Of a DNA stretch of 28,331 nt, positions 7,244-13,097 are shown piece by piece. How positions within the stretch are numbered: position 1 is the stretch's first letter; each line of letters opens with the position of its first letter. The notes below the pieces were generated by a model that worked only from the letters and a program-made list of their open reading frames with translations, had not been told where the DNA came from and made no database searches. Origin of the DNA: JAWOLE01 sp035263845 (GTDB taxonomy: Bacteria > Acidobacteriota > Thermoanaerobaculia > UBA5066 > Gp7-AA6); NCBI GenBank assembly GCA_035263845.1, contig DATFQY010000078.1, positions 1 to 28,331 on the forward strand. The letters are read 5' to 3'. Made by a program: the position numbers and the translations under genes.

Positions 7244-7855
7244 TCACGAGGTCCCGGGAGTTTTTGCAATTCCCGGGCCAGTCGGCCGGCCCACGGTGAG
7301 GGTCTGCCGCAGGCCGTGTTCGAGCGTCTCGTAGCGTTCGGGCTCCGCGCCGACGGCGTCGAGCACCTTGCTGAAGAAGCTGCGGGCGCCGGCCGTCATA
7401 GCGATGTCGAGGACGTCGGCGTCGGAGAAGCCTTGGCGCCGCAGCTCCTCGATGTCGCCCGGCCCGATCCGGGAGGCGTCGATGGCCACCTTCTCCGCGA
7501 ACGCCAGCAGCGCGACCTCCTCGGGGGGCAGCCCGGCCGACCGGTAGTCGCGCACGATCGCCTCGAGCTGCTCGGGGGAAAAGAACATCGAACGGAGCGC
7601 CGCCCCGTGGTGGAGCGTTCAATACGTGCAGCGCAGCCGCGCCGCGGCGATGATCGTCGCGAGCTCGTAGCGGCGGGCGTCCATCTTCGAGCGGATCGCG
7701 GCGAGCAGGCGCCGCCAGGCCTCGAGAACTTCCGGGCGAAGGCTCCAGGCCTGGCTGTAGTTGGGCACGAAGCCATGCTTGCGCAGGTCCTGGTCGTAGA
7801 GCTCCGCGAGGAGTCCTGTGGCCTTCTCCGGAGGGATCGTCTCGATGAAAGCCAT
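7244..7855 (-). CDS. AhpD-like peroxidase-related protein, predicted selenoprotein (CxxU)
   Basis: A 203-residue AhpD/carboxymuconolactone-decarboxylase-fold protein, read through an in-frame TGA at 7621-7619. Before the TGA the sequence is the typical N-terminus (MAFIETIPPEKATG, HGFVPN, SLRPEV) ending RCTY. After it the same frame continues TLHHGAALRS and on to FSDADVLDIAMTAG, again typical. The TGA falls exactly on the second Cys of the CxxC motif. With Sec there, the four AhpD catalytic positions are all present at standard spacing: E64, C76, U79, H83. AhpD relatives act as small thiol-dependent peroxidases or reductase adaptors; Sec would raise reactivity at the nucleophile next to the histidine. 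ATG 7855 is supported by GGGAGGA 8-9 nt upstream, which lies in the 3' arm of a perfect hairpin (7862-7897). The alternative is a nonsense mutation. A second gene in the window with TGA at a redox Cys argues against that. Ordinary annotation would split this into two ORFs. Confidence 0.82.
7619..7621 (-). other. Predicted selenocysteine codon (UGA), residue 79
   Basis: TGA in the frame of the AhpD-like gene, replacing the second Cys of CTYC. Downstream on the mRNA, GAACG (7620-7616) can pair with CGTTC (7594-7590), bracketing a GC-rich segment that could fold further. This is only a weak SECIS candidate, and its apical loop is not clear by eye. Confidence 0.75.
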
Positions 7856-7861
7856 AAAACA

Positions 7862-7897
7862 AATCCTCCCGCCCCAGTGTAGCGGGGCGGGAGGATT
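7862..7897 (-). terminator. Perfect 14-bp hairpin: terminator and/or SD-sequestering element
   Basis: Arms 7862-7875 and 7884-7897 are perfectly complementary (14 bp, AATCCTCCCGCCCC and its complement) around an 8-nt loop. On the minus strand the 3' arm is followed by TTGTTTT, so it looks like an intrinsic terminator for the upstream DNRLRE gene. The same 3' arm contains GGGAGGA, the ribosome binding site of the AhpD-like selenoprotein gene, whose ATG follows 8-9 nt later. When folded, the arm would hide that site. Confidence 0.75.
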
Positions 7898-7915
7898 GGA
7901 GAGAACCGATTCCGG

Positions 7916-9445
7916 CTACGGGATGGTGACGAGCTTGGGCGCCAGGGTCGGATCGCCCGCGATCGCCGCGCCCTCGCGCGAGTAGAAGCTGACGAACCCG
8001 GAACCGCTCGGCTTGCGCACGAACCAGCTCATGTAAGAGAGGTCCTGCGGCCCGAGCCCCGCCTGCACGTCCGCCGTCACGTCGAACCAGACCTCCGCGC
8101 CGTCGGGCATGTTGTTGCTGATGACCTGATTCGGAGAGGCCGCCGCGATCGAGCGCGCCGGGCCCTGGTCGGTCTGCCCGCCGCTGTCCCAGAAGTCGTC
8201 GCCCGAGCAGTCCCGGGCGTAGTTGGCGATGTCCGTGTCGGTGGCGCAGTTCCACGTCACGCCGTTGCCGTCGCCGCGGTAGACGACCGTGGGGAAGTTG
8301 AAGCCGTTCCCCTCGGCCCAGTCCTCGAAGCCGTCGACCAAGCGATAGGCCTTGATGAGGTTGCCCGCGCCTCCCGGCCAGTCGTGGGGCGGATCGTCGA
8401 GCCCCGAGTTCTGGACGCGGAGGACGAGATAGGCCTTCTGGACGTTGCCGGGGACGATGCCCGCCGCGAAGAAGCCGAAGAGGCCGCTGACCTGGTACCG
8501 GACCCGGACGGTGTAGTTCGCGCCGTTGTTGGTGTTCTGGTCGCCGTGGATGATCGTCGAGTCCTTGTTGGGGCGCGGCAGCGGCGAGCAGCAGTTGGTG
8601 AATGTGCCGGTCACGCCGTGCTCGATGTCCACCTGCTGGCCGGCCCAGAAGCGCCCGTTGAAGAACGTGCAGCAGCCGCTGCCGCCGAAGTGGATCGACC
8701 CGTTCGGGGTGTACACGTCGCCGATCCAGTTGGAGCCTCCGTTGCCGCTGAAGGCGTCGCCCGTGCCGTGCGCCTCGAGCTTGACGTCGGTATTGCTCAG
8801 GGAAGTCGGAAGGGTCTCGACCGAGCCAAAGTTCGCCCCCTGACAGACGTAGATGTGAACCGGCGGCGACTGCACGACGAGCTTCGCGCCGTTGGCCGTC
8901 GAAATCGAGTTGAAGAAATAGTTCCCGGAGCTCGTCAGCGTCACCGTGAATCCCGCTCCGTACGTCACGTCGCCGATCGGGCTGGCGTTCGAGAGCGACA
9001 GGCTCTGGCTGTTGGCACCCGAGTAGTTCGCGCCTCCCGTCGGACACGTCAGGACCGCCGCCGCGGGAAGCGACGGAAGCAGCGGATCTCCGACAACCTC
9101 GCCTCCGACGGATGCTGTCGGCGGAACGGTCAGCGTGGTCCCGACGGCGTGGTAAACGATGCCGGTGACCGAGCCGCCGTTTCCGAGGCTGACGTTGCCG
9201 CCGCTGCGCACGTCGCCCTGGACCGACGCCGTCCCGTTCAGGCGGACCGCGGTGTTCCCCGACTGGAACCAGTTGTTTCTCGCGCCGACCAGTCCGGTGA
9301 CCGTGGAGCCGACGCCGATCTTGACGCCGTTCTCCCCATATACGATGTAGTCGTCAATCGGAGGACCGGCGGCCAGGGCCGTGCCGGCGGCGAGAACGGA
9401 ACCGAGGATTCCCAGGAACACGGATCCCCGAGTTCTCTGTCTCAT
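7916..9445 (-). CDS. Secreted beta-helix plus DNRLRE-domain protein
   Basis: A 509-residue exported protein. A signal peptide occupies about residues 1-26 (Arg-rich start, hydrophobic core, ALA-A). Residues about 30-130 have short repeating turns of the type VGSTVTGLVGARN, GTASVQGDVRSGG, GGSVTGIVYHAVG, which look like a right-handed beta-helix or bactofilin-like polymer segment. A Ser/Thr/Asn-rich middle carries a CC-containing stretch (GGSGCCTFFNG). The C-terminal about 190 residues resemble a DNRLRE/CBM96-type beta-sandwich (VQKAYLVLRVQ, WFDVTADVQAGL, VSFYSREGA, LAPKLVTIP). ATG 9445 is chosen for GGGAGGGG 6 nt upstream; a TTG 24 nt earlier is less likely. Expected role is a cell-surface or matrix structural protein; no catalytic site is visible. 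Confidence 0.78.
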   Translation of the reverse strand: MRQRTRGSVFLGILGSVLAAGTALAAGPPIDDYIVYGENGVKIGVGSTVTGLVGARNNWFQSGNTAVRLNGTASVQGDVRSGGNVSLGNGGSVTGIVYHAVGTTLTVPPTASVGGEVVGDPLLPSLPAAAVLTCPTGGANYSGANSQSLSLSNASPIGDVTYGAGFTVTLTSSGNYFFNSISTANGAKLVVQSPPVHIYVCQGANFGSVETLPTSLSNTDVKLEAHGTGDAFSGNGGSNWIGDVYTPNGSIHFGGSGCCTFFNGRFWAGQQVDIEHGVTGTFTNCCSPLPRPNKDSTIIHGDQNTNNGANYTVRVRYQVSGLFGFFAAGIVPGNVQKAYLVLRVQNSGLDDPPHDWPGGAGNLIKAYRLVDGFEDWAEGNGFNFPTVVYRGDGNGVTWNCATDTDIANYARDCSGDDFWDSGGQTDQGPARSIAAASPNQVISNNMPDGAEVWFDVTADVQAGLGPQDLSYMSWFVRKPSGSGFVSFYSREGAAIAGDPTLAPKLVTIP

Positions 9446-9529
9446 GATCGCCCCTCCCGCCTGTCTCAATACGCCTCAGCGGGGGTCATGTCCATTAGAC
9501 TTTGGTTATAGATCCGAGCGGGGCGCCGG

Positions 9530-10189
9530 TCAGGGCAGTGGAGTCGGATTCCGGATCGACGCGGTGACCGCGAAGAAGACGGCCAGCGCCAGGTTCAGGC
9601 CCAGGCTGGCCGGGACCCAGACGAACGCCAGGATGAAGGTGGTGAAGTAGGCGGCCGGTCCGACCCGGTATGCGCGAGTGATCGCCTCCACGCTCCGGAC
9701 GTCCACGCGGGGATCGATCAGCCGCAGCCCGCCCGAGGCGTACCTCCAGACCGCGTTGAACGCGATCGCGATCCCGAAATAGGTGCCGCCGAACACGGCC
9801 GCGGCTGTCTTCGAGTCGGGCCCCAGGAGGTGGTCGGAGACGAGCGCCGTCGGAAAAGGAACGACGGTGATGAAGAGCAGCAGCAGGCCGTTCAAGAAGA
9901 GAAAGGCGACGTTCGTGCGCCGGATGAGATTGAACATCTGGTGATGGTTGACCCACATCACCAGGATGGTTACGAAGCTCGTCAGGTAGGAGAGGTACGT
10001 CGGCCACTGGGCGACCAGGTTCGCCAGCAGCGTCCCCGGGGGTCCCTTGGGCACCTTCAGCTCGAGGATGAGCAGCGTGATGGCGATCGCGAAAACCCCG
10101 TCGCTGAAGGCCTCGACGCGGCCGGTCTCCTTCTCCTGCGCGAGGGCGGTCTGTTCGCTTTCGCCCGCCGGCCACCGCGGAGTCGCCAT
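9530..10189 (-). CDS. TMEM175-family (DUF1211) potassium channel-like protein
   Basis: A 219-residue membrane protein with about six hydrophobic segments. The family signature is RVEAFSDGVFAIAITLLILEL, with FSDG at residues 28-31 in the first transmembrane helix. In characterised bacterial TMEM175 proteins this helix lines a K+-conducting tetrameric pore. The length is normal for a single-repeat bacterial member. ATG 10189 has GAGG very close upstream, a weak site, but the signature needs this start. The GNAT gene diverges 42 nt away. The exoprotein gene 84 nt downstream on the same strand has its own strong ribosome binding site. Confidence 0.9.
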   Translation of the reverse strand: MATPRWPAGESEQTALAQEKETGRVEAFSDGVFAIAITLLILELKVPKGPPGTLLANLVAQWPTYLSYLTSFVTILVMWVNHHQMFNLIRRTNVAFLFLNGLLLLFITVVPFPTALVSDHLLGPDSKTAAAVFGGTYFGIAIAFNAVWRYASGGLRLIDPRVDVRSVEAITRAYRVGPAAYFTTFILAFVWVPASLGLNLALAVFFAVTASIRNPTPLP

Positions 10190-10231
10190 GCCTCAGCCTA
10201 CAGCGGGTTAGGCTTGACCGGCGTCAGCGCC

Positions 10232-10741
10232 ATGCGAATCGAACCGATCGTGGCCGGAGACTGGGAGGGGGTCCGCGAGATCTACCTGGAAGGGATCGCC
10301 ACGAAGGTCGCGACCTTCGAGACCCGGGCGCCGAGCTGGGAGGCCTGGGACGAGTCGCACCTGCCCAGGCCGCGCCTGAAGGCCGTCGAGGGAGGGACGA
10401 TCGCCGGCTGGACGGCCCTGGCGCCGGTTTCCCGGCGCGCTGTCTATGCCGGGGTCGCCGAGCTCTCCATCTTCGTCGCCGAGGGGTTGCGAGGGCGGGG
10501 AGTGGGTAAGTCACTGCTCACCGCGCTCGTGGCCGCGTCCGAGGAGCTCGGAATCTGGACCCTCCAGGCGGGTATCATCTCGAGCAACCGGGCCAGCATC
10601 GCCCTCCACAGAGCGTGCGGGTTCCGCGAGGTCGGGGTCCGGGAGCGCCTGGGCTCGCTCGAGGGCGTCTGGCACGACGTAGTCCTCATGGAGCGCCGGA
10701 GCCCGAGGGTCCACCCTGTCGGGAATCTTTCGGTTCGCTGA
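10232..10741 (+). CDS. GNAT N-acetyltransferase, phosphinothricin acetyltransferase-like
   Basis: A 169-residue cytoplasmic acetyltransferase. The acetyl-CoA pyrophosphate loop is GLRGRGVGKSLL (about residues 89-100). The pattern of IYLEGIATKVATFET, PSWEAWDESH, GWTALAPVS, AELSIFVAE, LQAGI, ALHRACGFREVGVRERLG is that of the PAT/YwnH branch, whose members acetylate phosphinothricin, methionine sulfone or related amino acids. Actual substrate is unproven. ATG 10232 is chosen because the MRIEPIVAGDW N-terminus matches the family; the frame is open upstream, opposite the TMEM175 gene. It is divergent from the TMEM175 gene. Confidence 0.9.
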   Translation: MRIEPIVAGDWEGVREIYLEGIATKVATFETRAPSWEAWDESHLPRPRLKAVEGGTIAGWTALAPVSRRAVYAGVAELSIFVAEGLRGRGVGKSLLTALVAASEELGIWTLQAGIISSNRASIALHRACGFREVGVRERLGSLEGVWHDVVLMERRSPRVHPVGNLSVR

Positions 10742-10776
10742 AACGAGGCCCGCTCTTTTCCCGTTACTACTGTCAA

Positions 10777-11400
10777 GTGGAGGTCTGTCGGCGGGCCCTG
10801 GCTGTTCTCGCAGCGGGAACCTTTCTCGCCGGCGGCTGTTCGTCCGCGCCGCCACCGTCCCAGCCGCCCCCTGCCAGCCACCCTGCCGGCGAGATGGCGG
10901 CTGACCCAGCCGCGGTAGCGGCCCGGATCTCGGGGGACTGGCAGTTCGCCATGGAGCGCGGTGGCCAGACGATCGAGGGGTGGCTCCACTTCGGCCTGAC
11001 CGCCGGCGAGCTCGTCGGCTCGCTGTCCGGGCCGGACGCCAACCCGCGCGAAATCTCGAAGATCGAGATGAAAGGCGACAAGGTCTCCTGGGAGATCGCG
11101 GGCGACTCGCGCACGGAGCGCTACGAGGGGACGTTGAAGGGGTCCTCGATGGAGGGGACCCTCAAGATCGGCCCGGGCAAGGGGCGGCGTGGCGAGGGCG
11201 GCGAAGGCTCGGGCCGGAGCGGAGGCGGCGGTCCGCCGGGCGGGGGAGGAGGAGGCCATCGTGGCGGCGGCGGCGGAGGCGGCCGGGGCGGCGGAGGAGG
11301 GCGATCCTCGAGCCCCCTCACCTGGAAGGCCTACCACTCGGTGCAGGAAGTCACGCCGGGCCCGCGCGTCCAGACCCCGGCGCCGGCCGAGGCGAGATGA
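10777..11400 (+). CDS. Lipoprotein with Gly-rich C-terminal region
   Basis: A 207-residue predicted lipoprotein. The signal peptide ends in the lipobox LAGG-C21, followed by a Pro/Ser linker (SSAPPPSQPPPASHP). Residues about 42-130 form a small beta-rich domain (ISGDWQFAME, IEGWLHFGLTAGELVGSLSGP, KVSWEIAG, RYEGTLKGSSMEGTLKI), reminiscent of small beta-sheet sensor domains found in other exported proteins. Residues about 131-180 are nearly all Gly with a few Arg and His, then a short tail. GTG 10777 is chosen because it leaves a normal-length signal peptide. The gene lies 35 nt after the GNAT stop. The role is unknown; attachment to the inner or outer membrane facing the periplasm is inferred from the lipobox. 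Confidence 0.75.
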   Translation: MEVCRRALAVLAAGTFLAGGCSSAPPPSQPPPASHPAGEMAADPAAVAARISGDWQFAMERGGQTIEGWLHFGLTAGELVGSLSGPDANPREISKIEMKGDKVSWEIAGDSRTERYEGTLKGSSMEGTLKIGPGKGRRGEGGEGSGRSGGGGPPGGGGGGHRGGGGGGGRGGGGGRSSSPLTWKAYHSVQEVTPGPRVQTPAPAEAR

Positions 11401-11419
11401 AGAAGCGGAGGCACCGAAA

Positions 11420-12265
11420 GTGGCGCGCGCGCTGAGGGTCGAGTTCCCGGGGGCGGTTTACCACGTCCAGGCGCGAGGCTGCCCCGGCGAGCCGGTTTTC
11501 GCCGACGACACCGACCGGGAGAGGTTTCTCTCGATCCTCGCCGGCGTCGCCTTCCGTTGCCGGCTGATCTGCTACGCCTACTGCCTTCTCGAGGAGGAGT
11601 ACCACCTGCTTCTCGAGACTCCCGAGGCGAACATTTCCCGCGCGATGCGCCAGCTAAACGGCGTCTACGGACAGTCGTTCGCGCGCCGGCACGGAAGGAA
11701 GGGGCAGGTCTTCGGCACGCGCTTCCGCGCTCGGCTGGTCGAGAAGGAGAGCTACTTGCCGGAGGTGGCGCGCGACCTCGTGCTGCGGCCTGTGCGCGCG
11801 GGCCTCGTCTCGTGCCCGTCGCAGTGGCGGTGGAGCAGCTATCCGTCCATGGCGGGAGACGCGCCGACTCCTTCGTTCCTCGCCAGCGGATGGTTCGCCA
11901 GGCTCAACGAGAGCCGGACGGTCGCCGAGGCGCGCGAGAGCTACCGGAGTTTCGTCGCGCGCGGGCTCGAGGAGGAGGACCCGCTGCGTCCGCTGGAGAA
12001 GAGTCCCATCGTGGGCAGGCCGGCCTTCGCCGACGCTCTTCGCCCCCGGCTGCACGACGCCGCCCTGGCGCACTCGGCCGGACCGTCGCGGGTTCTGCGG
12101 CCGCGCCCGTCTCTGCCCGAGCTTCTTCACGACACTCGGGAACGCGAGGTCCGGAACGCCTCCATCCGAAAGGCCTATCTCCAGTACGGCTACACCATGA
12201 AGGCCATCGGCGACCAGCTCCACCTTCACTACTCCACCGTCAGCCGCATCCTCGGCACGGATTAA
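11420..12265 (+). CDS. Degenerate Y1/REP-associated transposase-like protein with HTH
   Basis: A 281-residue protein of the Y1 (IS200/REP-associated) transposase superfamily by pattern: RVEFPGAVYHVQARG, the YCLLEEEYHLLLETPE strand, RQLNGVYGQSFARRHGRKGQVFGTRF, LRPVRAGLV, WRWSSY. The first His of the HUH motif is Glu (E60-Y61-H62, where relatives read H-Y-H). The catalytic Tyr position is Asp (D119 in ARDLVLRPVRAG, where relatives read ARYVVLNPVRAG). It should therefore be unable to cut DNA. The C-terminus (about 248-281) is an intact HTH of the DnaA-C-like type found in this branch (YGYTMKAIGDQLHLHYSTVSRIL). GTG 11420 has GGAGG about 9 nt upstream. It follows the lipoprotein gene by 19 nt. A domesticated DNA-binding role is inferred. 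No flanking REP palindromes were seen. Confidence 0.85.
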   Translation: MARALRVEFPGAVYHVQARGCPGEPVFADDTDRERFLSILAGVAFRCRLICYAYCLLEEEYHLLLETPEANISRAMRQLNGVYGQSFARRHGRKGQVFGTRFRARLVEKESYLPEVARDLVLRPVRAGLVSCPSQWRWSSYPSMAGDAPTPSFLASGWFARLNESRTVAEARESYRSFVARGLEEEDPLRPLEKSPIVGRPAFADALRPRLHDAALAHSAGPSRVLRPRPSLPELLHDTREREVRNASIRKAYLQYGYTMKAIGDQLHLHYSTVSRILGTD

Positions 12266-12277
12266 CCCGGCCGGTCG

Positions 12278-13087
12278 TCACTCTCTCGAGAAGGACGACG
12301 TCGTCACGATCTCGAGGAGATGATCCGGGAAGCGACTTCGAATCCAATCGGCGGCCTTGTCCGCATCGGCCTCCCGGCGCGCTTGGGCAATCGCGGCGTG
12401 GTACCGCGACTGCGCGTCCAGGATTTCCGGACCGCCGGGCGTGCCGTGCCCCGGCACGTACGTTCGAGCGCCCAGGGAGCGAAGCAGATTCAGTCCTCCT
12501 TCGAGTTTCCCGAACGCCGCATCCTCGTAGTTGACGTGGTATCCATTGGACACGAGGTCGCCGCAGAACACGACGGATTCCCCGGGCAGATGCACGACGG
12601 CGTCTCCCGGCGTGTGGTTGTGGCCCGGGTGGAGGACCCGCACGACCGTGCCGCCGAGATCCAGCGTCGTCTCGTCCCGGAACGTGCGGGAGGGCTCGTA
12701 GGCCTCGGCGTCCTCGAAAAGGGAGGCGAGGTCGCTCTGGCTTCGCCGCGACGCGATCAGCCCGGCGTGCTCGGCCGCCATCCGGTCGCGGCAGGCTGCG
12801 TGGGTGAGAACCTCCGCGCCGGCCGATGCGAAGTACCCGGCCCCGAGCGCGTGGTCGGTGTGGTGGTGCGTCACGACCACGAAGCGGATCGGCAGCGAGG
12901 TCTCCTTCCGCACCGCCTCCTCCACCAGTCGGGCGTACGAGGGCGCGATCAAGGGATCCACCACGAGCACCGCGTCGCGGCCGATGATCGCGCCGCCGTT
13001 GGAGCCGTAGCTCGACGCGACGGACTCTCCCCCGAGAGTCCACACGAAGACGTTGCCGGCAAGGCGCCGCCCGCGGAGGTCGGTCAA
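12278..13087 (-). CDS. Metallo-beta-lactamase-fold hydrolase
   Basis: A 269-residue MBL-fold protein. The di-metal site is clear: H74-x-H76-x-D78-H79 (THHHTDH), H158 (HNHTPGD), D177 (VFCGDLV) and H214 (VPGHG). The arrangement, with a long insert around residues 97-140 and no signal peptide, fits the broad glyoxalase II/quinone-processing/QuiP-like group rather than a true beta-lactamase; the substrate is not readable. The start is TTG 13087, the only one that keeps the N-terminal strand NVFVWTLGG; no strong ribosome binding site is visible. It lies 10 nt downstream of the sortilin-like gene on the same strand, so the two are probably co-transcribed. Its 3' end is 12 nt from the convergent transposase-like gene. 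Confidence 0.85.
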   Translation of the reverse strand: MTDLRGRRLAGNVFVWTLGGESVASSYGSNGGAIIGRDAVLVVDPLIAPSYARLVEEAVRKETSLPIRFVVVTHHHTDHALGAGYFASAGAEVLTHAACRDRMAAEHAGLIASRRSQSDLASLFEDAEAYEPSRTFRDETTLDLGGTVVRVLHPGHNHTPGDAVVHLPGESVVFCGDLVSNGYHVNYEDAAFGKLEGGLNLLRSLGARTYVPGHGTPGGPEILDAQSRYHAAIAQARREADADKAADWIRSRFPDHLLEIVTTSSFSRE

Positions 13088-13097
13088 GGCCAGGCCG

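Noticed and set aside
7244..7855. Two separate short genes, or a pseudogene, at the AhpD-like locus
   Set aside because: The frame is unshifted across the TGA, all other catalytic residues are intact, no ribosome binding site precedes the downstream ATG at 7588, and the TGA is at the catalytic Cys.
11178..11310. Poly-Gly stretch as a sign of frameshift or sequencing error in the lipoprotein gene
   Set aside because: The frame remains open to a normal stop, and Gly/Arg/His tails of this kind recur in other exported proteins here (17016-17414).
12266..12277. CCGGCCGG in the 12-nt convergent spacer as a terminator
   Set aside because: Too short to form a hairpin with a loop and lacks a T-tract.
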